DNA of 13,194 nt, taken from the NCBI GenBank assembly GCA_035461175.1, contig DATHVR010000058.1:1-13194 (forward strand), in the 5' to 3' direction. Below the pieces are notes generated by a model. That model was given only the letters and a program-made list of their open reading frames with translations. It ran no database searches and was not told where the DNA came from. Source of the stretch: DATHVR01 sp035461175. GTDB lineage: Bacteria > Actinomycetota > Acidimicrobiia > Spongiisociales > ZC4RG35. The translations under genes were made by a program, and so were the position numbers. Positions 7,210 through 13,194 of the stretch are shown here, in pieces (the stretch's first letter is position 1; each line of letters opens with the position of its first letter).

Positions 7210-8165
7210 GGGGGCGCTCGGTAGTTATCCCGTTCTGGCAGGACCGCCCGCCGGAGGAGGCACTCGCCATCGCCGCCACGGCGGCGGACCTCGGTTACCC
7301 GGAGCTCTGGATCGGCGAGATGGCCACCTTCGACTCCTTCGCTCTCGCCACCGCCATCGGGACGGCTCATCGCCGATTGACGCTCACCATCGGCCCGCTG
7401 CCGATCGGGGCGCGGACGCCCACCACGATCGCCCTGGGAGCGGCCTCGGTGGCGACACTCACCGGTCGGCCGGCGCGAGTCGCCATCGGATCCTCGTCAC
7501 CGGTGGTGGTCGAGCGATGGCACGGCCGGCCCTGGACGGATACCGCACACGGGCTGGCGGACGTCGCCACCATCGTTCGTGCCCTACTGAGCGGAGAACG
7601 GACCGACCACCATGGCCGCCACAGTTCCAGTCAAGGTTTTCGCCTGCGGCTCGACGCCCCGGGATGCCACCTCACCATCGCCGCCTTCGGACCCCGGGCC
7701 CTCACCGTAGCAGCCGAGCATGCCGACCGGGTTGTGCTGAACATGGTCACCGTCACCAGCGCCGCCCGCATCGTGGCGGATCTCGCCCGCTGGGCGGGAT
7801 CCGCTCCCCCGCCGCCGGTAGCCGTCTGGCTGCCTGCCACCGTCGACCCCACCGCCGACGACCACGTTCAGTTGGCCCGCGCCCGGGTCGGGTATCTGGG
7901 AGCGCCGGGCTACGGGGAGATGCTTCGCGAGGCGGGATACGGAGACCTAGTGGACCTGGCCCGCTCGGGGGCACCGCCGGCGGTGGTGGCGGAGGCGATC
8001 CCACCCCGGCTCGACGCCACCGTGGGACTGGCCGGGTCGAGCCGGGACATCGAGGCCCGTATTTCGGAGTATCACGCGGCCGGGGTGTCGGAAGTGTGCC
8101 TCGTCCCGACCACCGCCACCGATCCCTCTGCCGCCCGTACCCTGGAGGCTCTCGTCCCGACCTGA
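7206..8165 (+). CDS. Luciferase-like (LLM) class oxidoreductase, probably F420-dependent
   Basis: The 319-residue product has the alternating beta/alpha pattern of a TIM barrel of the bacterial luciferase-like family. Typical stretches are an early ADLGYPELWIGEM, LTLTIGPLPIGARTPTTIALGAASVATLTGRPARVAIGSS, a mid-protein LTIAAFGPRALTVAAEHADRVVLNM, and a late GSSRDIEARISEYHAAGVSEVCLVPT that would shape the cofactor site. In actinobacteria most relatives with this pattern use coenzyme F420 rather than FMN, so F420 is inferred. The substrate is unknown. The start is GTG at 7206, overlapping the thioesterase stop, which argues for a shared pathway, perhaps breakdown or modification of an acyl compound. 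There is no signal peptide. Confidence 0.8.
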   Translation: MRGRSVVIPFWQDRPPEEALAIAATAADLGYPELWIGEMATFDSFALATAIGTAHRRLTLTIGPLPIGARTPTTIALGAASVATLTGRPARVAIGSSSPVVVERWHGRPWTDTAHGLADVATIVRALLSGERTDHHGRHSSSQGFRLRLDAPGCHLTIAAFGPRALTVAAEHADRVVLNMVTVTSAARIVADLARWAGSAPPPPVAVWLPATVDPTADDHVQLARARVGYLGAPGYGEMLREAGYGDLVDLARSGAPPAVVAEAIPPRLDATVGLAGSSRDIEARISEYHAAGVSEVCLVPTTATDPSAARTLEALVPT

Positions 8166-8186
8166 CGGCTGCCGCCTTTCCGCCAG

Positions 8187-8192
8187 TAGCAT
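8187..8192 (+). promoter_or_regulatory. Candidate -10 box of pepN
   Basis: TAGCAT fits TANNNT and would place the transcript start about 22 bases before the GTG at 8222. An AAGGG ribosome binding site lies at 8211-8215, six bases before that GTG, and supports it as the start. No clear -35 element is seen. Confidence 0.35.
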
Positions 8193-8221
8193 GGTCCGGT
8201 CAGCGATTCCAAGGGCTATAA

Positions 8222-10777
8222 GTGTCAGACAACCCCTATCGACTGCCGCGCACAGTGGCTCCGACCCACTATCACCTTCGGCTCGAACCCGACCTCGCCA
8301 ACGCCGAGTTCCGCGGTTCCGAGACCATCGACATCAGGGTCGAGACCGAGATCGACGAGATCGTCCTCAACGCGGCCGAGATCGAGATCATCTCGGCCCA
8401 GGTCACCAACGGCACCGAGACCATCGGGGCATCGGCCCGATACGACGAGCCGATGCAGCGGGCGATCCTGGCCCTCGAAACGCCGGTGGCCGCCGGCGAG
8501 TGGGAACTGAAGATCGACTTCACGGGGATCCTCAACGATCAGTTGCGGGGTTTCTACCGCTCCCGGTTCACCGACGTGGACGGCAATGAACAGTTCATCG
8601 CCACCACCCAGTTCGAATCCACCGACGCTCGACGCGCCTTCCCCTGCTGGGACGAGCCCGACTTCAAGGCCACCTTCCAGACCACCCTGGTGGTCCCGTC
8701 GGATCTGATGGCGATCACCAACACCGCCGAGGAAAGCCGCGAGGAACTGCCCGACGGTCGGGTCGCAATCCGGTTCGCCGAGACGATGAAGATGTCCACG
8801 TACCTGGTCGCCTTCGTGGTGGGCCCGTTCGAGGCAACCGAGGCTCTCGATGTCGACGGCGTCCCGACCCGGGTAATCGCCCCGCGTGGCAAGCTCGACC
8901 TGGCCGACTATGCCCTCGAGTGCGCCGAATTCTGCTTCCGCTACCTGCGCGATTATTACGACATCCCCTATCCGGGGGACAAACTCGACCACATCGCGAT
9001 TCCTGACTTCGCCTTCGGGGCAATGGAGAATGTGGGCGCCATCACCTACCGGGAGACCGCCCTACTCATCGACCCCGAACGAGCCTCGCAGGCGGAGAAG
9101 TTGCGGATCCTCGACGTGATCGGCCACGAGATTGCCCACCAGTGGTTCGGCAACCTGGTCACGATGAAGTGGTGGGAGGGGATCTGGCTCAACGAGGCCT
9201 TCGCCTCCTTCATGGAGATGAAGGCCACCGACGCCCGGCGGCCCGAGTGGAAGCGGTGGCTCACATTCGGAGCGGTGGAGCGTCCATGGGCAATGGAGGT
9301 CGACCACCTCTCTACCACCCGCCCGGTCGAGTTCGAGGTGACCTCACCCGAAGAGGCCGACCAGATGTTCGACGCCCTCACCTACGGCAAGGGCTCGTCG
9401 ATCCTGCGCATGATCGAGCAGTTCATCGGCGAGGACGCCTTTCGCACCGGTGTCGGGGCCTATCTCCGCCGCCACGCCTACGGCAACACGGTGACGGCCG
9501 ACCTCTGGGCCGGGCTCGACGGAGCTTCCGAGTGGCCGGTGGGCTCGATCATGGATACCTGGATCCTCCAGGGGGGCTATCCCCAGGTCGGCGTCCGTGT
9601 CGAGGGTGGCCGCCTCCAGTTCGAGCAGCGCCGCTTCCTCGCCATCCCCGACGACACCGACCAGACCCTCTGGAAGATCCCGCTCCAGATTCGCGGCTCG
9701 GCCGCCGGCGAGCCCTTCGAGATGTCGATCCTGCTCGAAGACGAGACCGGATCCGTCGACGCCCCCGAGGGTCTCGAATGGGTGACCGCCAACGCCGGTG
9801 GATCCGGCTTCTACCGGGTGCGCTATTCCCCCGACCTCCACCAGGCCTTGGTGGACAACCTGGAAGCCCTGGACCCGACCGAGCGCTACTCGTTCCTGTA
9901 CGACATGTTCGCCTTCGCCCAGGTGGGCCAGGTCGAGATGGCCGCGGTGCTGGACCTGATCTCCTCCTACACGGGCGAGAAGGAGCAGGCGATCTGGCAG
10001 CTGATCTTCCGGATCCTGGGGGCGGTCTACCACCACATGGTCGCCGACGACGACCTGGACGGTTTCGCGGCCTGGGTGCGTAGCGTGGTGGGGCCGCTGG
10101 TCGACGATCTGGGGCGACACGCCTCCGCCGACGACTCCGACCTGACCCGACGCCTGCGCGGGCAGGCCACGGCGATCCTGGGCGCCCTGGGACATGATCC
10201 CGACACGATCGAATGGGCTGCCACCACCACCGCCGCCTACCTCGACGGCAAGGACGTGGGCGATCCCGAGCTCGCCACGGCCGCGCTCAGTGTCACCGCC
10301 GCCCACGGGGATGCCGACGTCCACAGCCGTTTCCTGAAGAGCTACATGGACGCCAGCAATCCCCAGGAACAGTTGCGCTTCCTTCGCGCCCTGTGCGGCT
10401 TCGACGACGCCGAGATGGCAGCCGAGGTGGTCGCCGCCACGCTGGACGGTCGCATCCGCAACCAGGACGGTGCCGCCGTGCAATCCTGGCTGATAGGCAA
10501 CCGTGACTCGGGAGCCCACACCTGGTCCCTGGTCCGCAAGCAGTGGGAGAATTGCGTTTCCACCTTCCCTCCAATGACCTTCCGTCGCCTGGTGGAGGGA
10601 CTCCCCGCCCTCTCCCGCCCCGAGGTGGCCGCCGACGTCAAGGCGTTCTTCGCCGAGACCCCGGTGCCGAGCGCCTCCAAGGCCGTGGCCCAGAACCTGG
10701 AACTGCTCGAGGTCAACGTCGCCGCCCGCGCCCGGGAAACCCCACGCGTCAGCGAATGGCTCCGGTCGCGCGCCTGA
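8222..10777 (+). CDS. pepN: Aminopeptidase N, M1 zinc metallopeptidase
   Basis: The 851-residue product removes N-terminal amino acids from peptides in the cytoplasm; there is no signal peptide. The N-terminal beta domain (about 1-200) carries QFESTDARRAFPCWDEPDFKATF, typical of M1 enzymes. In the catalytic domain, GAMEN at 266-270 binds the free amino terminus. The zinc site HEIAH-X18-E is complete (His302, His306, Glu325, with catalytic Glu303), and Tyr388 in LTYGKG is the expected transition-state tyrosine. From about 510 to the end a helical region matches the ERAP1-C-like domain, as in actinobacterial PepN of about 850 residues. GTG at 8222 is the start because it has a well-spaced AAGGG and the protein opens with the expected PYRLPRTVAPTHYHLRLEPDL. 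A single-gene unit facing the usp gene. Confidence 0.96.
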   Translation: MSDNPYRLPRTVAPTHYHLRLEPDLANAEFRGSETIDIRVETEIDEIVLNAAEIEIISAQVTNGTETIGASARYDEPMQRAILALETPVAAGEWELKIDFTGILNDQLRGFYRSRFTDVDGNEQFIATTQFESTDARRAFPCWDEPDFKATFQTTLVVPSDLMAITNTAEESREELPDGRVAIRFAETMKMSTYLVAFVVGPFEATEALDVDGVPTRVIAPRGKLDLADYALECAEFCFRYLRDYYDIPYPGDKLDHIAIPDFAFGAMENVGAITYRETALLIDPERASQAEKLRILDVIGHEIAHQWFGNLVTMKWWEGIWLNEAFASFMEMKATDARRPEWKRWLTFGAVERPWAMEVDHLSTTRPVEFEVTSPEEADQMFDALTYGKGSSILRMIEQFIGEDAFRTGVGAYLRRHAYGNTVTADLWAGLDGASEWPVGSIMDTWILQGGYPQVGVRVEGGRLQFEQRRFLAIPDDTDQTLWKIPLQIRGSAAGEPFEMSILLEDETGSVDAPEGLEWVTANAGGSGFYRVRYSPDLHQALVDNLEALDPTERYSFLYDMFAFAQVGQVEMAAVLDLISSYTGEKEQAIWQLIFRILGAVYHHMVADDDLDGFAAWVRSVVGPLVDDLGRHASADDSDLTRRLRGQATAILGALGHDPDTIEWAATTTAAYLDGKDVGDPELATAALSVTAAHGDADVHSRFLKSYMDASNPQEQLRFLRALCGFDDAEMAAEVVAATLDGRIRNQDGAAVQSWLIGNRDSGAHTWSLVRKQWENCVSTFPPMTFRRLVEGLPALSRPEVAADVKAFFAETPVPSASKAVAQNLELLEVNVAARARETPRVSEWLRSRA

Positions 10778-10953
10778 CAGGTCTACAGGTTCGGCGGTCT
10801 CTCGGCGGCGGGTAGTGGGTTATGAGTCATGGGTTGTGAGTCACCACACGACACCCCCGCCGGATGCTGCGGAGGCGGGAGGTAGCGGGCAACTACCACC
10901 CACCACCCACCCACTCACGCCACTTGTGGCGAGGGACGCGCTACCGACCTGAA
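10778..10953. other. Convergent intergenic region with G-rich minus strand and small hairpins
   Basis: This 176-bp gap separates the convergent pepN and usp genes and shows no credible coding. It has GGTAG/CTACC (10881-10885 with 10893-10897) and CGCCAC/GTGGCG (10918-10923 with 10926-10931), either of which could end transcription, but neither has a T run. Between them is a run of ACCC-type words (about 10893-10916), so the minus strand carries closely spaced runs of two or three G with potential for a two-layer quadruplex. The left half (10812-10845) is a degenerate GTGGGTTATGAGT-like low-complexity stretch similar to one near 13111-13150. Confidence 0.5.
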
Positions 10954-10960
10954 TCAGGTC
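10946..10960. repeat. 15-bp palindrome over the usp stop codon
   Basis: GACCTGAATCAGGTC is a perfect seven-base inverted repeat around a single central base and covers the TGA stop of the usp gene. It has no room for a hairpin loop, so if functional it would be a protein site rather than a terminator. Chance occurrence is quite possible. Confidence 0.4.
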
Positions 10961-11382
10961 CGCACGACGAGCACGTCGCAGGGGGCGTCATGGATGACAC
11001 CGTGGCTGGTGGAGCCGAGGACCAGAGCGGCGAATTCACCTCGACCGCGGGTCCCGACGATGACAAGATCGGCATCGACCTCGTCGGCGTAGGCGGTGAT
11101 CTGGGAGGCGGGGTAGCCCTGGCGGTCGACCCGGATCCAGTTCACGCCCGAGGCTTCCAGCGGCTCGGTCAAACGAGCCCATACCGCCGACCGTTCTGAC
11201 TCCTCCAGCGCCTCCGCCTCGAGGGCAAAGCCCGACTCGAGGGCGTAGATCGACACCGGGGGGTGGAAGACGTGGAGGACGTGGAGTTCGGCGTCTCCCC
11301 GCCGGGCGTACTCCACCGCCCGCTCCATAACCGTGACGGCCAGGGGCGAGTTGTCGACCGCCGCGACCAGTACTTCCGCCAT
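10954..11382 (-). CDS. Universal stress protein, UspA family, ATP-binding type
   Basis: The 142-residue product is a single Usp domain. It opens with the beta strand VLVAAVDNSPLAVTVMERAV, where the Asp of VDNS contacts nucleotide in this family. It ends with GTRGRGEFAALVLGSTSHGVI, matching the G-x2-G-x9-G-S/T ATP-binding signature, followed by the final strand CDVLVVRT. Such proteins form dimers in the cytoplasm and are linked to stress or dormancy responses; the exact partner is unknown. ATG at 11382 has GGAGG four bases upstream, and a TATCCT box at 11415-11410 could supply its own promoter. It lies about 100 bases after rplL, behind a hairpin terminator, in the position usually held by rpoB. 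Confidence 0.92.
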   Translation of the reverse strand: MAEVLVAAVDNSPLAVTVMERAVEYARRGDAELHVLHVFHPPVSIYALESGFALEAEALEESERSAVWARLTEPLEASGVNWIRVDRQGYPASQITAYADEVDADLVIVGTRGRGEFAALVLGSTSHGVIHDAPCDVLVVRT

Positions 11383-11409
11383 GATGCCTCCGTTGGAATC
11401 TGGGTCGAG

Positions 11410-11415
11410 AGGATA
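11410..11415 (-). promoter_or_regulatory. Candidate -10 box of the universal stress protein gene
   Basis: On the minus strand TATCCT fits TANNNT and would start a transcript with a leader of about 20 bases containing the GGAGG site (11391-11387). The box is the same hexamer as at ppgK. It lies between the rplL terminator hairpin and the gene, so usp could be transcribed separately from the ribosomal genes. Confidence 0.45.
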
Positions 11416-11435
11416 GGCGCCGCCCCGGACGCGAA

Positions 11436-11461
11436 CAGGGTCACCCTTGCGGGTGACCCTG
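11436..11461 (-). terminator. Hairpin terminator after rplL
   Basis: CAGGGTCACCC at 11436-11446 pairs perfectly with GGGTGACCCTG at 11451-11461 over a four-base loop, an 11-bp stem. It begins 23 bases after the rplL stop. On the minus strand it is followed only by TTCGCG, so the T tail is poor, as is common in high-GC actinobacteria. It probably ends or reduces rplJL transcription before usp. Confidence 0.7.
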
Positions 11462-11484
11462 CACGGTTTGGATCGGAGCTGAGG

Positions 11485-11868
11485 CTACTTGAGCTCGACG
11501 CTAGCGCCGACGGCCTCCAGGGCCTCCTTGGCCTTGTCGGCCGCTTCCTTGTCGACTGCCTCGAGGACGGGCTTGGGGGCACCGTCTACCAGTTCCTTGG
11601 CCTCCTTGAGGCCGAGGCTGGTCAGGGCACGCACTTCCTTGATGACCTGGATCTTCTGGTCACCGGCGGCGATGAGAACGACGTCGAACTCGTCCTTCTC
11701 TTCCTCGACTGCGGCTCCGGCTCCGGCCGCGGGGGCGGCAGCCATCGCCATCGGAGCGGCGGCGGTTACGTCGAACTTCTCCTCGAACGCATCGAGAAAC
11801 TCTTTCAGCTCGAGAACCGTCATCTCTTCGAATACGGTCAGGAGCTCTTCTGTGGTTTTGCTGGCCAT
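11485..11868 (-). CDS. rplL: 50S ribosomal protein L7/L12
   Basis: L7/L12 forms the flexible stalk of the large subunit and recruits translation GTPases; its N-terminal domain dimerises and docks on L10. The 127-residue length is typical. The N-terminal helices (TEELLTVFEEMTVLELKEFLDAFEEKF), an Ala/Pro/Gly-rich hinge (about residues 37-54), and the C-terminal domain with EFDVVL, KIQVIKEVRALTSLGLKEAKELVDGAPKP and EAVGASVELK are all present. Two ATGs compete: 11874 overlaps the rplJ stop as ATGA but is only one base from GGAGG, whereas 11868 is seven bases away and gives the usual MASK-type start, so I choose 11868. It follows rplJ directly and is co-transcribed and translationally linked with it. 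Confidence 0.96.
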   Translation of the reverse strand: MASKTTEELLTVFEEMTVLELKEFLDAFEEKFDVTAAAPMAMAAAPAAGAGAAVEEEKDEFDVVLIAAGDQKIQVIKEVRALTSLGLKEAKELVDGAPKPVLEAVDKEAADKAKEALEAVGASVELK

Positions 11869-11870
11869 GG

Positions 11871-12626
11871 TCATTCCTCCTCGGCCTGGTCGTTCGAGGC
11901 GTCATCGGAGGCCTCGGATTCGTCGTCTTCAGTTTGGGCAGAAGCCTGGGGCTCATCGGGGCTGTCGGCACTCTCGGCGCTGTCGGCACTCTCGGCGCTG
12001 TCGGCGCTGTCGGCACTCTCGGCGCTGTCGGCACTCTCGGCGCTGTCGGCACTGTCGGCACTCTCGGCACTGTCGGCACTCTCGGTGCCGGCCACCTCGT
12101 CGGGTCCGGCCGCCTCTTTCTTGTCCAGCAGAGCGCTGAACAGACCGGCGGCATCACGGGTGAACGCGGACAGCATCCCGGCCAGGGCATACAGTGGTGC
12201 CCGGGCGGCGCCGGCGACCTTGGCCAGCAGCACTTCCCGCGGCTCGATCTCGGCCAGCTTGGACACTTCTTCCGGCTGCAGGATCTTGTCGGCCAGCAGG
12301 CCGAGTTTGACCACCAGGCTCTCGTTCTCCTTGGCGAAGTCGCTGAGTGCCTTGGCGGCCGCGACCGGGTCGGTGTGGGCGAACGCCATCGCGGTCGGGC
12401 CGACGAGGTGATCGTCGAGTCCCTCGATCCCCAGATCATCGGCAGCCCGGCGAGCCAGGGTCATCTTCACGACCTTGTAGTCGGCGCCCGCCTCGCGCAG
12501 TCGGCGACGAAGGTCGCCCATCTGCCCGACGGCGATGCCCCGATACTCGGTGAGAAAGACGGCTCGGGCCGACTCCAGCTGCTCTTTGATCTCGGCTACT
12601 GCCTCGACCTTCTCAGGTCTGGGCAT
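11871..12626 (-). CDS. rplJ: 50S ribosomal protein L10 with long acidic repeat extension
   Basis: L10 anchors L12 dimers to the 23S rRNA stalk base, and the L10-L12 complex usually represses its own operon by binding the leader mRNA. Residues 1-170 are a normal L10: MPRPEKVEAVAEIKEQLESARAVFLTEYRGI at the start, the KVVKMTLARRA stretch, PREVLLAKVAGAARAPLYALAGML, and the helical end carrying the L12-docking part. The protein then continues for about 80 residues to 251, where L10 usually stops near 170-180. This tail includes 13 consecutive Ser-Ala-Asp or Ser-Ala-Glu triplets (residues 183-221) followed by more acidic, Ser-rich sequence ending QAEEE. It is very acidic and expected to be disordered. 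ATG at 12626 has AGGAG six bases upstream. The stop overlaps the first possible rplL ATG. Confidence 0.95.
   Translation of the reverse strand: MPRPEKVEAVAEIKEQLESARAVFLTEYRGIAVGQMGDLRRRLREAGADYKVVKMTLARRAADDLGIEGLDDHLVGPTAMAFAHTDPVAAAKALSDFAKENESLVVKLGLLADKILQPEEVSKLAEIEPREVLLAKVAGAARAPLYALAGMLSAFTRDAAGLFSALLDKKEAAGPDEVAGTESADSAESADSADSAESADSAESADSADSAESADSAESADSPDEPQASAQTEDDESEASDDASNDQAEEE
11964..12080 (-). repeat. 9-bp / 45-bp tandem repeat inside rplJ
   Basis: Thirteen 9-base units encode Ser-Ala-Asp or Ser-Ala-Glu. Counting D and E along the protein gives D E D D E repeated twice and then D E D, so there is a higher-order period of five units (45 bases, 15 residues). The repeat stays in frame throughout. 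Third codon positions differ slightly between copies, which shows it is not a perfectly fresh expansion. Confidence 0.92.
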
Positions 12627-12780
12627 GCATCTCTCCTATCTCAATCGAAAACCCCCGGCACACGCGACCGAGGGTTCCTACAGGAGGACCTGCGCTGGCC
12701 GGGCATGTGCCCGCTTAAGCCGGGAGGCACCAACGGTCTCGGGCCGAGGTATGGAGTTGCGGTATAGATGCTACGACTCC
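12627..12780 (-). promoter_or_regulatory. Probable L10 (rplJ) leader regulatory RNA
   Basis: The minus-strand leader just before rplJ has several short helices (GGAGT/ACTCC at 12753-12757 with 12776-12780, CCCG/CGGG and GGGC/GCCC around 12701-12725) and a GACCGTTGGTGCC stretch followed by GGCTTAAGC and then AGCGCAGG. As I recall, GCGCAGG with an upstream helix and CUUAA is characteristic of bacterial L10 leaders, where L10-L12 binds and represses the operon. A terminator-like hairpin lies between this core and the start codon. Location and motif support the call; a covariance model would settle it. Confidence 0.7.
12647..12676 (-). terminator. Attenuator-like hairpin just before rplJ
   Basis: On the minus strand AACCCTCGG (12676-12668) pairs with CCGGGGGTT (12658-12650), nine pairs including one G-U, over a nine-base loop, and is followed by TTTTC. 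It lies about 21 bases before the rplJ ATG and between the L10-leader core and the ribosome binding site. That is the right place for transcription attenuation. An upstream CCGAG (in GGCCCGAGACC, about 12737-12741) could pair with CTCGG of its left arm and act as antiterminator. Confidence 0.55.
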
Positions 12781-12838
12781 CACCCCGGCTGCGCAAAACC
12801 TGGCCACCATCCAGAATTTCCCTGGACATAGGTCTTCC

Positions 12839-12866
12839 GACCTACCACACTGGCGTGTGTTGACAA
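12839..12866 (-). promoter_or_regulatory. Weak candidate promoter for rplJL
   Basis: On the minus strand TTGTCA (12866-12861) is one base off the TTGACA -35 consensus and is followed after 16 bases by TAGGTC (12844-12839), a poor -10. A transcript from here would carry a hairpin TAGGTC-GGAA-GACCTA (12844-12829) with a GNRA tetraloop. The -10 match is weak, so rplJL may depend on read-through from the upstream ribosomal gene. Confidence 0.25.
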
Positions 12867-12867
12867 C

Positions 12868-13110
12868 AGGGGGCTCCCAGCAGTCAGTTCGACGGATACC
12901 GACCGCCTCCGTCAGCTGCGCGTCGAGCCTGAGCGAGCCATCGCACGACGGACTACCGACGACCCTCTACCGTTCGTCGCCTTCGATGGGGGAAGCGCAC
13001 TTGGTGGACCTGGCACGCGCCCCCATGCTCGCAAGCCGGGCCCGACCAACTCGGAGCCCCCTATACACGAGCCGCCCCGGTCTGAGGACCGGGGCGGCTC
13101 GGTTGTTTTA
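12868..13110 (+). ncRNA. Candidate structured RNA between rplA and rplJ
   Basis: AGGGGGCTCC (12868-12877) is a perfect 10-bp inverted repeat of GGAGCCCCCT (13053-13062). Inside it, consecutive hairpins cover much of the sequence: GACGGA/TCCGTC (12891-12896 with 12908-12913), extended by CAG/CTG; CGTCG/CGACG (12921-12925 with 12946-12950); CGACGA/TCGTCG (12957-12962 with 12974-12979); ATGGGGG/CCCCCAT (12986-12992 with 13020-13026). A strong terminator follows with its T tail on the plus strand. A closing stem plus terminator is the layout of several small RNAs, such as 6S-like ones. I could not match it to tmRNA, SRP RNA or RNase P. No convincing promoter was found, and a reading frame on this strand (12857-13111) has no recognisable protein character. 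A short element with terminal inverted repeats is the main alternative; no target duplication is visible. Confidence 0.3.
13069..13110 (+). terminator. Strong intrinsic terminator with T tail on the plus strand
   Basis: GAGCCGCCCCGGTC (13069-13082) pairs perfectly with GACCGGGGCGGCTC (13087-13100), 14 bp over the loop TGAG, followed by GGTTGTTTTA. The T-rich tail is on the plus strand, so it is built to stop transcripts coming from the left. On the minus strand the same stem lies 48 bases after the upstream ribosomal gene but lacks a T tail; it might still terminate there. Confidence 0.75.
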
Positions 13111-13147
13111 GTGAGTTGTGACTGGTTGGGTTGTAGCTGGTGAGCTG

Positions 13148-13194
13148 CTACTTGGCCCGGGCGGCGAGTTCCTCCACTCGACCCAGATCGACCT
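13148..13194 (-). CDS. rplA: C-terminal end of a probable ribosomal protein L1 (partial)
   Basis: Only the last 14 complete codons are in the window, reading VDLGRVEELAARAK and then TAG. The preceding partial codon ends in AG, compatible with Lys. L1 proteins commonly end shortly after a GPG-I/V-K/R-VD motif, and rplA is the usual gene immediately before rplJ, so rplA is the best guess. The evidence is mainly position. The gene lies on the same strand as rplJ but is separated from it by 521 bases, far more than is typical. Confidence 0.5.
   Translation of the reverse strand, partial: VDLGRVEELAARAK

Noticed and set aside
9344..10519. A 391-residue minus-strand frame
   Set aside because: It is antisense to pepN, whose zinc site and domains are intact; no recognisable protein features are present.
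11869..11874. The upstream ATG of rplL overlapping the rplJ stop
   Set aside because: It is only one base from GGAGG; the ATG at 11868 has normal seven-base spacing and gives the usual L7/L12 N-terminus.
11263..12411. A 382-residue plus-strand frame with many Ala-Leu-Ser repeats
   Set aside because: The repeat is simply the reverse strand of the Ser-Ala-Asp/Glu tract in rplJ, and the frame crosses rplL and usp antisense.
12860..12865. A perfect TTGACA on the plus strand as the promoter of the candidate RNA
   Set aside because: No acceptable -10 element lies 16-18 bases downstream, and the implied start near 12895 would leave out the closing stem.
12868..13062. Possible tRNA, tmRNA, SRP RNA or RNase P RNA
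   Set aside because: No T-loop GGTTCGA-type motif, CCA end, SRP GGAAGCAG-type loop or RNase P core sequence was found on either strand.
12857..13111. An 84-residue plus-strand frame in the rplA-rplJ gap
   Set aside because: There is no ribosome binding site or protein-like pattern, and its end lies inside the terminator stem and tail. The hairpins explain the region better.

Overview
The window is about 13.2 kb of high-GC bacterial chromosome that reads as an actinobacterium, most likely from a lineage such as Acidimicrobiia. The pointers are a polyphosphate-type glucokinase, a luciferase-like F420-family oxidoreductase, a secreted protein with a long poly-Thr linker, many GTG starts, and TANNNT promoter elements placed 6-7 bases before start codons (leaderless mRNAs). 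This placement is inferred from gene content and style; no 16S gene is present. The genes are ordinary core genes packed tightly, with no phage, transposase, CRISPR or defence genes.

Left part (1-5517), central metabolism. A minus-strand pair, ppgK and a methyltransferase-like gene, is divergent from gnd. ppgK makes glucose-6-phosphate and gnd oxidises 6-phosphogluconate, so the 58-bp divergent gap feeds both the entry to sugar metabolism and the oxidative pentose phosphate pathway. gnd converges on a second minus-strand pair, serB followed by a D-2-hydroxyacid dehydrogenase, and the two convergent stop codons share one CTAG palindrome. In all three coupled pairs (ppgK/methyltransferase, serB/dehydrogenase, thioesterase/oxidoreductase) the downstream gene starts within a GTGA stop/start overlap.

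Middle part (5518-10777), all on the plus strand. It holds a membrane-anchored surface protein with a Thr-rich stalk between two beta-sandwich-like domains, a FlK-like hotdog thioesterase coupled to a luciferase-like oxidoreductase, and an M1 aminopeptidase (PepN).

Right part (10778-13194), minus strand. The end of a gene that is probably rplA enters from the right edge. It is followed by an unusually long, structured 520-bp intergenic region containing a probable L10 leader with an attenuator hairpin, then rplJ-rplL, then a universal stress protein gene. rpoB is not directly downstream of rplL.

Most notable are the roughly 80-residue acidic extension of L10, built on a Ser-Ala-Asp/Glu repeat with a 45-bp higher-order period; the 195-bp inverted-repeat-bounded segment between rplA and rplJ, which looks like a structured RNA with its own terminator; and the matching leaderless promoter boxes. 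I see no strong evidence for a completely new multi-gene system.
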